Below, in pieces: positions 10,835 to 22,147 of a DNA stretch of 46,468 nucleotides (positions are counted from its first letter, which is position 1; the number at the start of each line of letters is the position of its first letter). The position numbers and the translations under genes were made by a program. The notes under the pieces were generated by a model. That model saw only the letters and a list, made by a program, of their open reading frames with translations. It searched no databases and was not told where the DNA came from. The DNA comes from Emiliania huxleyi CCMP1516 (taxonomy: Eukaryota > Haptophyta > Isochrysidales > Noelaerhabdaceae). The stretch is taken from the NCBI RefSeq assembly GCF_000372725.1, contig NW_005198751.1, positions 30,162 to 76,629 of the forward strand, in the 5' to 3' direction.

Positions 10835-11312
10835 ATGGACGCGACCGCCAAGGCCCACATCGGCATCCAGAAGCTGCTGCAGGCGGAGCAGGACGCGGCG
10901 GAGATCGTGGCCAAGGCGAAGCAGGACAAGGTCGCGCGCCTCAAGCAGGCCAAGGCCGAGGCGGACGAGGAGATTGCAGCCTACAAGGCGCCGCGCACCC
11001 CTCGCGTGTCCGCGCTTCTCGAGCCCCGGCAGGGACCCCCTCCGCCGCCCACCCCACGCAGGCGCAGCGGCAGGCGCAGTTCGAGGTCTTCTCCAAGGAC
11101 AAGCTCGGCGACAGCGGCGCGCCGCCCCCCTCCCCTCTCTCCTCTTTCTCCCTGCTGTCTCCGACCCTCGCCGCCGGCCTGCAGGAGCGCACTCCAAGAC
11201 GACCCAGTCCGCCACCGAGGAGGAGCTGCTGCTGATCTCCCAGCAGGTCGCGGGCAACAAGGACACCATGATGAACATGCTGCTGCAATCCGTGACCGAG
11301 GTGAGCGTCTGA
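10835..11312 (+). CDS. VMA10: V-type H+-ATPase subunit G
   Basis: Three exons, 10835-10987, 11062-11116 and 11185-11312, give 111 residues, close to the family's usual 110-120. Both introns (74 and 68 bp) need GC donors (AAG|GCGCC and AGCG|GCGCG) with AG acceptors; frame and homology agree. The N-terminus (GIQKLLQAEQDAAEIVAKAK, then RLKQAKAEADEEIAAYKAQR) is the diagnostic subunit G helix. The C-terminus (NKDTMMNMLLQSVTEV) matches the family's closing helix. Subunit G forms the peripheral stalk of the V1 sector with subunit E and holds the proton pump together on vacuolar and Golgi membranes. The reading frame ends three residues after GAG|GTGAGC, itself a perfect donor, so a short final exon (usual family end VxPxxHxN) may have been missed. 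Convergent with the SSNA1 gene. Confidence 0.93.
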
Positions 11313-11836
11313 GCCGCACGTGGCCTGCGGGCTGTCTTAGCGCGCCGCCAACCGCCCTCCTCTTCAAAGCGCGGGGTGCGGGCGCCGAGTGCGGTGGCGA
11401 CTCGACGGGGCTGCCGAGGCGAGCCCGGTCAACGCCCCGGCGCGTGTTGGCGGCGAGCGCTGCGGGCGCCCGCGTGTACGTAATAGTATTCGGGCTAGAG
11501 TCGTTTTGAGAGACGCTGAGAGACGACCGGCCCTGGTTAGAGCTTAGACGAGTAAGACAGAGACAGAGTCCGTCCAGGAGACCGACCAGTCTCCCGACGT
11601 ATTTCAAAACGATGTACTTCTCTTGAGGGCCACAATAAAGAACACACGACTGCGCGGAGACTGTATCGAGCCCCCCCCCCCCCCCCCAACGCCGCGCGGG
11701 CGGGAGACGGCTCTCGCTCTCTGCGCCACACACGGATCCAACCGCGCCAAGCGCCAACAGCCAATTTGGCGCGACCAGTCCCCCTCACACAGCCTCGCTC
11801 TGTCACGCCCGCCCCCTTTGGTCTCAGTGGCGACTC
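11313..11836. other. Intergenic between convergent genes
   Basis: 3' flanks of the V-ATPase G and SSNA1 genes. A C-run of 18 bases lies at about 11671-11688. No coding potential was supported. Transcription ends of both genes should lie here; no polyadenylation signal could be named with confidence. Confidence 0.4.
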
Positions 11837-12619
11837 TCACGCGGACGGCGCTTTCTTCTTCTGCAGGTTGACGGACTCGCGCTTGAGCACGTGCAGCAGG
11901 GTCTGGGGGAGGGAGAGGTGTGAGGAGGGGAGGGGGGAGGGGAGGGTGCTCGGTCCGTCTCCCTGGTCCGCAGTGGCCCCACTCTCTCTTCTGGGCTGGG
12001 CCGCGGCATGCCTGCGACGACTCCATGATTTTGGCGTAGGCCGCCTCGGTCTCCTGGATCGTCTTGTCGTACTCGTTGCGAGACGCTATCTTGCGCGCCT
12101 GTGAAGGGGGTTCCGGAGTCGGGGGGGGAGGGGCGGCGCCAGCGAGCATGGGTATGCGCGTCGCGGCGGGCGGGCGGCGGCTGGTGCCAAGTTGTCGTTG
12201 ATGCGAGCGAGGCGTTCCGTGAGGATGCGGAGATCGTTCTGGATCTTGGCTACGAGGGGGGGGGGGGCGGCGGAAGTGAGAGCGGGCGTAGGGAGGGAGC
12301 AGAGTACGGTGGGGGCGGAAATCACGCGACATCAGCCCCGGTGCAGGCGGGTGGCAGCCAAGGCGGCACTGTCGGTAACGTGTGTGCAACGCTCGCACCC
12401 TTCTCCTCCTCGTCTGCTGCCACCGAGCGGTTTAGCTCCTCGCGCTTCTCTCGCAGCTCCTCGATGCCTGCGCGAACGGGGAGGCAGCGAGTCACGCTGC
12501 TGTTCGACTCCACTGTGGCACAGCAGCGGTGACGATTTTGCAGCGTGGGCAAGAGTGTGGCGCGCACAGCGGACGAGGTCGTTGTTGTAGTTCTGGAGGG
12601 TGGCGCCCGCTTGCGCCAT
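11837..12619 (-). CDS. SSNA1: SSNA1/DIP13 microtubule-associated coiled-coil protein
   Basis: Five exons: 12568-12619, 12399-12467, 12188-12249, 12012-12098 and 11837-11902. They splice to 111 residues (human protein: 119). Introns 1 and 2 are GT-AG; introns 3 and 4 need GC donors (TTG|GCACC, CAG|GCATG). All phases agree. The product reads [18 protein letters not shown], then [52 protein letters not shown] and a basic KKKAPSA tail. It is collinear with SSNA1/NA14 along its whole length. The family is a single long coiled coil that self-assembles into fibres and binds microtubules at basal bodies, centrosomes and axonemes (DIP13 in Chlamydomonas). This implies a flagellated stage. Confidence 0.95.
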
Positions 12620-12744
12620 GTCTCACCTGCGTGCGCGAGGTCCTTGGTTGGTATGTTGACTGACGGCGAGGTGGGCGGGGAGTGGCAGGCGGCTCACGGA
12701 ACGCTGGGCAAAGGAGCGGCGGGCACTGGAAAGAAGAAATCGCG

Positions 12745-12783
12745 CCATCCTCCCTTGGGTTGTCTGTTTATTTCTTTCTTTTT
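12745..12783. repeat. Dispersed GGGTTGTCTGTTT motif, copy 2
   Basis: CATCCTCCCTTGGGTTGTCT is followed by GTTTATTTC and a CTTT-rich tail. It matches 6411-6453 and 39378-39418 in the same orientation and lies 5' of the minus-strand SSNA1 gene. Confidence 0.65.
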
Positions 12784-12859
12784 CGCTGCCCCCTCTCCTC
12801 GAGAGCTCGCTGCTCATCACGCCGCCGCGCGGGCACTCTCTCTCTCTCCATACTCCATC

Positions 12860-12863
<4 letters not shown>

Positions 12864-12918
<55 letters not shown>
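12864..12918. repeat. CT microsatellite
   Basis: An uninterrupted TC dinucleotide run of about 55 bp, in the region upstream of light-harvesting gene copy 1. Confidence 0.95.
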
Positions 12919-12920
<2 letters not shown>

Positions 12921-13052
12921 GCTCCTCCCCTTCAACAACGAAACCTACCAACGATTGGACGGACGGAAAAACACCCCCCTTCTATGCCTGACCCTGGGCA
13001 TGCCTCTCTCCCCCCTGAGCCTCTTTCGGAAAACGACCGCTTCGAGTCGGTC

Positions 13053-13097
13053 GGAAGGTGACCGCTCAAGTGACCGGTCCAATATGAAATGACCGGT
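13053..13097 (+). promoter_or_regulatory. Candidate light-harvesting promoter module (copy 1)
   Basis: GGAAGGTGACCGCT, a 19-bp spacer, then GAAATGACCGGT, with a palindromic ACCGGT also inside the spacer. It sits about 150 bp upstream of the ATG. A second module with the same two half-sites and the same spacer length occurs upstream of copy 2. Its role as a binding site is inference. Confidence 0.4.
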
Positions 13098-13243
13098 CCC
13101 AACGAGGGGCCGGAATCCGAGGTAGACTAGCCTTCTCCCTTCTCCGTTTCTGAGCGCGGAAGAGTCGCGCAAACCTCCCGTCACGTGCCCGCATCAGCGC
13201 CTAGATTCGGGAAGGCGCTCGGACACTTCCGAAAACCGCAAGC

Positions 13244-13978
13244 ATGCTCTCCCTCTCGCTGCAGTCCACCTCCTTCCACGGCGTCGCGTCGGCGCGCGCC
13301 CGGCCCACCTCCCCCGCCCGCGCGCCGCCCCGCCGACGCCGCCCGCCCTCTCGTCCGCAGGTCCCGTCGCGCGTCCAGCCGACCATGCTCTTCGGCGCCA
13401 AGGCGTCGGCGCCCAAGAAGGCCCCGGCCTTCGCGTACGGCCTGCCCGGCAACTTCAACGCGCTCGGCGGCTCCGAGCTGAACTGGGACCCGGCCGGCTT
13501 CCTCGAGGGCAAGTCCGAGCTCGAGGTCAACCGCTACCGCGAGGCCGAGCTCACGCACGGCCGCGTCGGCATGCTCGCGTCGCTCGGCTTCCTCGTGCAG
13601 GAGAAGTTCCACCCGCTCTTCTCGGGCGACGGCGGCCCGGCTATCGACCAGATCCCCCAGCTGCCGGTCTGGCTCTGGGTGGTGATGGGCGGCGGCATCG
13701 CCGCCGCCGAGGCGGCGCGCATCAACATCGCCTTCCGTGAGCTCGACGGCGAGAAGCTCAAGGCGGAGACGGCGCTGCGGCCGGGCTACACCCCGGGCGA
13801 CCTGGGCTTCGACCCGCTCGGCTTCTCCAAGGACCTGTCCGCCGACGAGTTCAAGCTCATGCAGGAGAAGGAGCTCGCCCACGCCCGCCTCGCCATGATC
13901 GCCGCCGCTGGCTTCCTCGCACAGGAGGCCGTCACCCACGCCACCTGGGGCACCGTCTACGGCCTGCCCGACTTCTAG
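13244..13978 (+). CDS. Chlorophyll a/c-binding (fucoxanthin-type) light-harvesting protein, copy 1
   Basis: 244 residues if read through, or 221 if a 69-bp GC-AG intron (13292-13360, acceptor TCCGCAG) is removed; both keep frame. The N-terminus is a plastid-targeting region. The mature part shows the three LHC helices: helix 1 (about 98-120) with EAELTHGRVGMLASLGFL, helix 2 (141-160) PVWLWVVMGGGIAAAEAARI, and helix 3 (207-226) with EKELAHARLAMIAAAGFL. Glu and His/Arg chlorophyll and helix-pairing residues are present in helices 1 and 3. The GDLGFDPLGF motif before helix 3 is typical of red-lineage antenna proteins. It binds chlorophyll and carotenoid in the thylakoid and feeds the photosystems. 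The encoded protein is identical to that of copy 2. The basic, Pro-rich stretch at residues 18-38 looks unlike a transit peptide, supporting the intron. Confidence 0.93.
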   Translation: MLSLSLQSTSFHGVASARARPTSPARAPPRRRRPPSRPQVPSRVQPTMLFGAKASAPKKAPAFAYGLPGNFNALGGSELNWDPAGFLEGKSELEVNRYREAELTHGRVGMLASLGFLVQEKFHPLFSGDGGPAIDQIPQLPVWLWVVMGGGIAAAEAARINIAFRELDGEKLKAETALRPGYTPGDLGFDPLGFSKDLSADEFKLMQEKELAHARLAMIAAAGFLAQEAVTHATWGTVYGLPDF

Positions 13979-13979
13979 A

Positions 13980-15445
13980 TCCCCGCGTGATATCGTGTCC
14001 TCTCGTCCACCGACCCGCCAAACGCCGTGTGTCCCCCCCGCTGCCGCCGCCGCCGCCGCCGCCTCTCAGCCATCCGAGAGTTAGGTGCGGCTTGTGCTGG
14101 CGCGGGAGTGGGCGGGCGACCGGCGTGGGCGGCGTGTGTATGGCTCTGCAGTCTGTGCACCGCCGCTTTATTCACCTACATGCTCCTGCTGATTGATAAG
14201 ATCAGATGAACGCACGCGCACCACTTTCTATCGCGCGACACCGCGAGCCGACACACCAGGCGCGCCAGGCCGCCACCGCCGACCCGGCTCTGCCTCTGGG
14301 CCGGCGCGGGGGGCCCAGAGGGTGTCCATGCCCGGGGGGGAGATGGGGTCCCATGGCCCGCCGCAGGCACCGATTTTTAGACTTTTTTTTTGGCGATTTT
14401 CTACTTGTTTTCATGGGAATTCGGCGTACTTGCGGCCATGCTATCACGCCTTGCGACAGCCTGTCGGCGCTGCTGACCGTGCCATGATGCACAATTGATC
14501 ACCTGCATAGCTCGCGGCCTTAGTATCCAGCATTCAGTGACGACCTGATCCTACGGCCAGTAGGAAGGTGTCCTTCCATCGTGTGCACGCTTCTGACGCA
14601 ATGCGCGTCACCTCGGATTGGCTGCTGGCACTCTCGAGGCTATGCCTACACAGCCTCGCGCGCATGGGCAGTCAAGAGGGACCACGCTCTTCTCAGGACA
14701 GCGCCGGTGCCTCTCTCTTGGACCGGCAAACTTGGTGGTATCGTGTCACCAATGTGGGACCAGTGCGGCATCGCCCATCGCGCCATCGACAGCTCTGAAC
14801 TGCGCCTCACCACTGACCGGGAAGGCCGCCAAGTGGGTCAGCACCGTCGCACATTGTGGCAGCAGTCAGCAGCGCATGTCTGATAGCTAGAGCAGCAGCG
14901 TCAGGGTCGCAGGGCCGGATCGTGTCAAGCCTCTCGCCCGGCCGGCCGCGTGCAGACGTCGGCCTGTCTACTGTCTGGAGTGATCTGTCGGCGGTCAGTA
15001 CGACCGATCAGGTCGGAGTTTTCTGATGGTTGGAGGGTCTATCTGTATGTACTCCTCGAGATCTCTCCAAATCTGCCCTCTGTTAGACCGGGTTAGATCG
15101 GGAAGCCGGTGCTAGTGGAGACTAGTGGAGCCGGCCCGGAGCCCCGTTTCCGCCGACTGCTGGTGCTTGCGCGGCGCACGGTGTGGGCCGGGGGCACCCG
15201 CGCCACCCCAGAGCGACCCGGCCGGACGGGGGACACACGCGCCCAGGACGCGCGCCGGGGAGAGCCGGGACGAGCCGAGCGCAGCATTCCCCCCCCCTGG
15301 CTCGAACGGACACTTTCCTCCCTGAACTCCAGCTCTGCGTTAGAGTAGTTCCGGGAGGTTTCGCATATGAAGTTACACCGTGAGGGGCCTCCGTGAAGGG
15401 CCCGTTTTGCCCCGGAACGGAGCTGGTACTCAAACGCGAGCCTCA
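13980..15445. other. Long intergenic region, no supported gene
   Basis: Several short open frames on both strands (for example 14568-14890) show no recognisable family or sustained protein-like composition. The first 200 bp is presumably the 3' UTR of light-harvesting copy 1, with a CCG-repeat at 14038-14063. A T-run is at 14382-14391. Nothing else is identified. Confidence 0.4.
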
Positions 15446-17777
15446 ATGCCCGTGCCCTTGGCATCCGGGATGATGGGGGAGGTCGGCGAGAACTGCATCG
15501 TGCGCCGCGCGGACGGAGCAGTGCTGCGCTACGGTTGCGAGGCGTACTACTACATCGCGTACGAGATGTTAGGCCGAGGCGCGCGCGCCCGCCCGAGCGC
15601 CGGCGCCTCCTCTGCCCCCGCCGGCAGTCCTCCACCCTGAGACCCCTGTGCTAGCGGTCCATCTCCGACGGCACGTGTGTGTTACCGCCCTCCACCCCCC
15701 GCCCCCTCGCTCCCTCGTCCCGCTCAGTCGGCAAGGCAGTGGGAGTGCTGCTGCGTACGTTCTACGAGGCGGGCGGATCTCACAATCAGCAGACCGCCGA
15801 GATCCTCTACGCCTACTCGCACGAGGACCTCCTGCCGTTCAAATCGGCGGCGGCGGTGCCGGTGCCGGTGGAGGCGGCAGGAGAGGCAGCTGCGTCGGCT
15901 GGCTTTGATGTAGGTGCGTGTGTCGAGGGCAAGTGGCGGGACAGGGCGAGCTGGTATATGGCAACTGTGACGGGGTGCAAGAGGCGCGGCGGCCAAGAGG
16001 TGTACGACCTCGAGTACGCTGACGGAGACAAGGAGTCGAACGTGCCCGCAAAGCGCATCCGGCCCGTCGTGGACATCGTCTCCATCGTGGGCGAGGAGGT
16101 CTGGGAGTACTTGCGCGTGAACCCGAACGCGCGCCTCCTCACCGACCACGCCTGCGCTGTCGACGCGGAGTCGGTCACCGACGCCGCCCGCGTGCTGCCC
16201 ATCGCGGACCTGACAGCACCGAGTGAGCTCGGCAGCATAGTGATCCTGGGGACAATCACCTTCAAGTACACCGCGGGCACCAAAAAGGTGTGTGTTGCAT
16301 CGCGCTGCTGCCAGCCGCCCCGCCCACCTGACTGATCGCTCCCCCGCGTACACAGAAGCCGCCCGAGCCGTCGGCGCCGGTGTCGTACACGCCCTTTCGG
16401 CAAGGCGAGCCGCTCTCCTCGCTGCTGCCGCCGTCCTTGTACGGCACGCCCTTCGCCGACTTCGTGACGAGCGATTCCGTGTATCCGCCGCCCTCGAGCG
16501 ACGGCCGGCGATCAGTGATCCCTACCGTCGCTCTTACCGGCGGCCCCACCGTCAGTGGTGTCGTGGTAAACTTTGAGGCGAACGATGCGCTCGTCCGCAT
16601 CCTCACCTTCACCGACAGCAACGGCGCTAAGCAGATCATGCGCGGCGTGAGCTTCAGCGGCGAGGTCATCCGCGGGTTCCTCGCGCTCGAGATCGGCGAG
16701 ACGCTCATCGCTCGCGTCACCGACGACCGGAGCGCGGCGATGCTTGCGCTCCCGCTGGACAAGCGCCCGTACGGCCAGCGGCCTGGCTCGCTCGTGCACA
16801 CCGACATCCCGGTCGAGTGCTCGTGCAACGCCGTGCTCTACGACGGTGTCTCGGTGGCGCCGCCGATGGCTCTCAACGTCTCGTGCGCGCAGGGCACCTA
16901 CAGCGTGCGGACGCACGAGCTCTACCTGAGCGAGGGCATGCTCGTGGCGCCGCGGCAGCCCTCGGCACGCGAGTCGCGCGCGCTCGAGCGCTCGCTCTTG
17001 CTTCCCGCCCTCCGGCGCGAGCCCACCTGCCGGAAGTGCCACCAAGACCTGCTGGTGCGCCGCAGCCGCCGCCGCCGCCCCCCCACCCCCACACCATCAC
17101 CCGCACCATCCCCCCCCCCCCCCCCCTTCACCACCCCATCCCTCACTCAGCATCATGTACCACCCCGCCCACAGGAGCAGTTCATCCACATGATCAGCAA
17201 GAGCACCGCCAAGCTCGACCCCTTTGTGTGGCACTTAGAGAACTTTCCGGTGACCCTCGCCATGGCTCTCCCCTTTTGGGACGTGATGCACCTTCGCTCT
17301 GGCAAGGGCAGCGACATGGCGGACACGTCGCGAGTCATCTTTCGCTACTACTTCCGCGACGACTTCGACTTTCAGCGCGTGGTCGGCTTCCTCGCTGTCC
17401 AGCTCTACGGCACGAGCAAGGTGGCTTACCGCTTCGCCAAGGTTTGCCCCACGCCCCTCTCGCCAGCGGACGCGCAGGCGCTGCGAGCGAGCGATGAGCT
17501 CGGTGTGGCAGGAGCCCGCGGCCACCCCTTCAATACTGCCCAGTTCATCGAGTTTGAGCCGGCGGTGCAGACTCTGACGCTGCGTGTCCCCGTCACCGTC
17601 TTCAACAACTCGACCCCTGTCGCTGGCGCCTCAGTCGAGGCGCCGCCCGACTTGGACCCCGCCGCCGGCGCGCGCAAGTATGTCCTCTCGCGAGGGTGGG
17701 TGCCGCTGGAGACCCAGCCGCCCTCGCCCGCAGAGCTGAGCGAATGGTCGACTGCAGTGCCAGAGAACCCGCTGTAG
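15446..17777 (+). CDS. Orphan protein with Tudor/Agenet-like domain
   Basis: Four exons: 15446-15572, 15728-16287, 16356-17054 and 17175-17777, giving 662 residues. The first intron needs a GC donor (TTAG|GCCGAG); the other two are GT-AG (68 and 120 bp). The 120-bp intron is stop-free and in frame, so a read-through form is possible. About residues 104-155 (GACVEGKWRDRASWYMATV, then YDLEYADGDKESNVPAKRI) have the Tudor/royal-family pattern of a basic beta-barrel with a DGD turn. The C-terminal half is well-ordered mixed alpha/beta sequence (DPFVWHLENFPVTLAMALPF, RVIFRYYFRDDFDFQRVVGF) that I cannot place. CSC and CRKCH pairs could bind metal. A Tudor-like module may read methyl-lysine or methyl-arginine marks, but no function is claimed. 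An upstream exon is possible. Confidence 0.7.
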
Positions 17778-18169
17778 CGTCTTGCTTGTGTCTCTCTCTC
17801 TGTTTGACTGTGTGTCTCGCGAGACGCGACTCGCCGCATGCCCATGTCGCATGTCTCGTCTCACAGCTGTCGGCAAGCGTTAGTCCATGATACGTGTCGG
17901 GTTGGCGGCCAGCGCGTGCGCGTGTGGATTACAGCTGCATAGGAAAAATCACCAAAACTAAACACCCACCACACAAGGCACAACAGCTGCTGCTGTTTGG
18001 CGCTGTGCGGCGGCCGCACGGACGGCACGAGGCAACGTCGACGAGCGTGGCCTCGCGCCGTCCGTCCGGCGGTACATCGTCCGATTGTCCGATCGCCGCT
18101 CGTCCGGCCGTCTGCCGCCGCATTTGATCATAAGCGCCGCCTTTGCTCGGCGGCGCCGCCGGGCAGGTA
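17778..18169. other. Intergenic
   Basis: 3' flank of the Tudor-like gene and upstream flank of the next plus-strand gene. Short open frames on the minus strand are not supported. Confidence 0.35.
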
Positions 18170-19128
18170 GACTCCAAGGGGAGGGAGGAGCAAAGCCTCT
18201 GGAGATGTTGCCCAGTACACCTGCCCCCCCGCGCTGCCCCTTTGGGATCCCCGTGGTGTCGGTGACGCCCATGCCAATGCAGCTGGACGCAGCTTCGCCC
18301 GGGACCTGCGGCTACGGGCAGGACGTGGTGATGGCTATGCCTATCCCTGCGCATGCGCCTTTCGTGACGCCGGCGTGCCGTGCCAGCCCCGCGTCGTTCC
18401 GCCGCGGGCACGTGGCCCATCGAAGCGGGTGTTTGACCCCGAGGCGTCTGACGGAACGCCCAAGCAGGCCCGCGTTGAGGCAGAGCCGCGGCCACCGCAA
18501 GCGACGCCACCTGCCGCCGATCTGCCGCCAGCGCGCCCGCCACTCACGCCGGTGCAGCCGGAGGCGGCGCCGGCGCGGACGGCAGCCGCGTCGGGCTCGG
18601 ACGGCGCACGGGGCGCGGGACCCTCTCCGGCGGCAGCTGGCGGCGCGCAAAGCCCAGCCGACTCGGCTCCCGCGGAGGAGAAGGAGAACGCGGCAGCGTC
18701 GCGGCAGCAGAAGGGCGGGGAGGGGGGTTCCCCGCGCAAGACCCCCTACCCCGCCGCCGCGTCGCGCGTGCTGCCTCGGTCGACTGAGACGTACCGCCTC
18801 AGCGGGGACTCCAAGTACCCGCTGGAGGTTGCTAAGCAGCCGGGGCTGCGCATCATGGACGAGACCATACACAAACCGGCTATTGAGCAGCCACTCCTCG
18901 CGCATCACCGCGCACGAGATCATGCTGCAGATCGACCTCGGCATCGCCGACGGGAAGGTCATCTCCTACGCGCAGTACTGCCAGTACTGGACCCGCTGGA
19001 TGGCTGTGCAGCGCGTCCTTCTGAAGGGACGCTGGTACAAGTACCGCATGGACCATGATGCCAACGCCCGCGCCGCGATGGTGAGCAAATTGGGGCGCCC
19101 GGTACTCGGACGACAGCATGGACTGTGA
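18170..19128 (+). CDS. Uncharacterised protein, two visible exons, 5' end unresolved
   Basis: The protein-like frame changes along this stretch. A Pro/Ala-rich, Lys/Glu-containing frame (KRVFDPEASDGTPKQARVEA, later EEKENAAASRQQKGG and TETYRLSGDSKYPLE) joins the C-terminal frame (IDLGIADGKVISYAQYCQYW, then TRWMAVQRVLLKGRWYKYRM). A phase-0 GT-AG intron at 18828-18930 links them. No ATG exists in the first frame before about 18375, so an upstream exon, or another splice from the ATG at 18205 in a second frame, is needed. The first visible frame opens after a candidate acceptor (GGTAG) near 18169. ATG|GTGAGC at about 19078-19086 could be a further donor. The charged disordered head and compact aromatic tail suggest a nuclear or regulatory protein, but no family was recognised. 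Confidence 0.45.
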
Positions 19129-20066
<938 letters not shown>

Positions 20067-20178
20067 CGCAGAGACCGGAGCGAGGAAAGGCAGACAGACA
20101 CACCATGAGAAGACGGCCACGTGCACAACTGTCCCGGGATGAACCGGGAGTCACTGTCCCTTCTACGAATATGCGCCG

Positions 20179-20805
20179 TCACCTCTTGCTGTCGCTCGGC
20201 CAGAGGAGCTGCGAGCCGTCGAGGTGCAGCGCTGGCGGCACCCCTGCCCGCGCAGCCGCGGGCAGCTGCATGCGGAATGTGGCGCCCGGCTTCAGCACCG
20301 TGACGGGCTTGCCGGACGCGCCGAGCAGCCGGAACGTCCTGCTCGTCTCGCCGAGGACGTGGCCCTCGATCCCGACGTGGGATGGGCAGCGGCTGGCGAC
20401 GACAGCCATGAAGGAGCCGTGTCGGTCCATCTCGGCGCACAAGGCCGCGAGCGCGCGCAGCTCCGTCGATGGCAGAGCAGCAACCGCGGCCGACGCATAG
20501 GCCTCCCACAGCCTGCGGCGGGGCAGACCCGTCAGGCGCTGCGGTGGTGGCTGGTGGCAGCGAGGGCTGGCGCACCGGTGCTGCTCCTGCATCTGTGCGG
20601 GGCTGGCGACCGGTTTGGCTCGTCGCGACGACCGTTTCGCCGCTCCGGGCGTGCGCACCGGTGCCGCCGGCGCGCTGTGCCGTGCGGGGCGGCCGCGTGC
20701 GCCCCGTCGGAGGAGGAGGCTGCGGCCGCGCAGCTTGCTCCGGATCTCTTGCATCGCGCGGTCGCGCTTGAGCCCTTTGAGCGCGCGCAGGAGGAAGCCC
20801 TCCAT
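20179..20805 (-). CDS. POP4: Ribonuclease P/MRP protein subunit POP4 (Rpp29)
   Basis: 208 residues from the ATG at 20805; the frame stays open to 20973 with a further in-frame ATG, so a longer N-terminus is possible. The N-terminal 85 residues are basic and disordered (IRSKLRGRSLLLRRGARGRP). The C-terminal half matches the Rpp29 Sm-like barrel: RRLWEAYASAAVAALPS, then FMAVVASRCPSHVGIEGHVL, GETSRTFRLL and VTVLKPGATF. The S-x-C-P-S-x-V-G-I-x-G-x-V and E-T-x-x-T-F signatures are diagnostic. The protein is part of the RNase P/MRP holoenzyme that processes tRNA 5' ends and pre-rRNA in the nucleus. No introns were needed. Length is close to animal and plant homologues. Confidence 0.92.
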   Translation of the reverse strand: MEGFLLRALKGLKRDRAMQEIRSKLRGRSLLLRRGARGRPARHSAPAAPVRTPGAAKRSSRRAKPVASPAQMQEQHRCASPRCHQPPPQRLTGLPRRRLWEAYASAAVAALPSTELRALAALCAEMDRHGSFMAVVASRCPSHVGIEGHVLGETSRTFRLLGASGKPVTVLKPGATFRMQLPAAARAGVPPALHLDGSQLLWPSDSKR

Positions 20806-20973
20806 TGTTCGCGGACCCTGGAGCGCGGTGCCCGGAGCGGCTTCCCGGTTGAAAAACCAGAACCGTTTTGAGCAACCGGACACGCCGCCGGTGGCATCTC
20901 TTTCCACCCAAGAAGCCCGTTTGGAGGGATGGGCGGCAGTGTGCGGGCGGTGAAGTGCTAGTCCTCTCATCAA

Positions 20974-21154
20974 TTTAGAACGAAACGCCCCTCCCTCCCT
21001 TCTTCCCTCTATCCCTTTTGCTCTCTAACCTAGACACAGACAGACTGTTCACCAACCAATCCTCTACCCCTCCCTCTCTCCCCATCCTAGACTCCCTCCA
21101 CGCGTCCGATCTGGCCAGCCTGCGGCAAACATACTCGCGCGGGAGCATTTCACT
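20974..21154. other. Intergenic, pyrimidine-rich
   Basis: TCCC/CTCC-rich stretch upstream of the POP4 gene, presumably its promoter or 5' UTR. No motif recognised. Confidence 0.35.
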
Positions 21155-21517
21155 CTAGCTGAGGAGCTCCATGCTGTGCAACACCTCCTCACTAATCGTC
21201 AGAGGCGCGGAGAGCGCAGTGCACTGCGGTGAGGCTGCGCAGCGGGGGCTCGCCCCCTGCACCGCGCTCAGCGGCGCAGGCGGGAGGGCGGTCGGTGGCG
21301 GCGGCGGCGAGGCGCGAGGCGGTGGCGGCGGTGGTGCGGGCGGCGGGATGACAGGGGAGGCGGCGGGATTGACAGGGGAGGCGGCGGCCACGAGCGGAGC
21401 GGCGCGAGAAGGGGGGGGGGCGGCGGCGAGGCGCCGGTGAGCGAGGCGCCCGCGCCATATCAGAGAGGGACGCGCCGCTGCGAGATGGAGGGCGGCGGTG
21501 ACGGAGGCGAGGCGCGA

Positions 21518-21571
<54 letters not shown>

Positions 21572-21934
21572 AACGGCGGCACCGAGTCTCGGTGAGCGGC
21601 GGCGGGAGGAGGAGCAGCGGCGGCGCTCGCTCGCTGTTGGCGGGAGCGCTTTTGAGCCTGGGAGCCCATGCCACTGCGACCGGCGTGCCCGGGAACGGAG
21701 ATCGCGCGCGCGCCGCCACTCACGACGCGCGCGCGATCTTCGCGGAGTCGGGTCCCCAGAGGGAAGCGGTCTTCTCGGCCGACGTCCAGCGGCGCGCAAG
21801 GAAGCAGGCGCAGCGGAGGCGGCCTAGCACCGGCTCGGCGCCGGGCGGTTGCGCTGCCCGCGAGCCGCGTCCTGAGCCTCGGCAGCGCGCTGCGCGGCGC
21901 GGCGCTCGCGCTGCTTCTGTGCCGAGAGCGGCAT
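21155..21934 (-). CDS. Possible multi-exon gene, low support
   Basis: A helical, charged start (MPLSAQKQRERRAAQRAAEA) lies at the ATG at 21934. A later segment (RRWTSAEKTASLWGPDSAKI) ends at a perfect GTGAGT donor near 21725. After a GTCGCAG acceptor the frame continues with GMGSQAQKRSRQQRASAAAA. The middle is a poly-Pro/GCC-repeat tract (about 21519-21569) that opens every frame, and one frame ends with ISEEVLHSMELLS and a stop. The pieces could be exons of one protein, but the joins between the first and second pieces and through the repeat are not resolved. No family recognised. Confidence 0.22.
21519..21569. repeat. GGC trinucleotide repeat
   Basis: About 17 GGC units in a row, flanked by further GGC-rich, imperfect sequence between 21290 and 21640. 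Confidence 0.9.
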
Positions 21935-22147
21935 GATTCGCCAACTGAAGCTCGAGACTCCTCGGGTATCACGAGTTCTGGGGGTCACGATTTGCGCAGG
22001 TTGAGCGGAAATTGGCGTAAGCGTCTGAAAGCAGTCTTGGGTGGTAAGGCATAATCGAGGGCGAGGGTGACGAGGAGAACGACGGAGGCCCCGGCGCCGC
22101 AGACGGAAGACGCCGTCTCTACCCTTCTATCGGCAGCGGCGTTTGCG

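Larger units (their letters stand above)
12620..13007. other. Intergenic between divergent SSNA1 and light-harvesting genes
   Basis: Contains the second copy of the GGGTTGTCTGTTT motif (12745-12783), about 125 bp upstream of the SSNA1 start, and the CT microsatellite. The duplicated light-harvesting promoter unit begins immediately after, at 13008. Confidence 0.45.
13008..13979 (+). repeat. Duplicated light-harvesting unit, copy 1 (promoter plus CDS)
   Basis: 972 bp nearly identical to 31626-32598. Differences seen by eye are one G/A change and one single-C indel upstream of the ATG. Similarity starts abruptly at CTCCCCCCTGAGCC and ends one base after the stop codon (TAGA). Flanks on both sides are unrelated between the copies. 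Confidence 0.92.
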
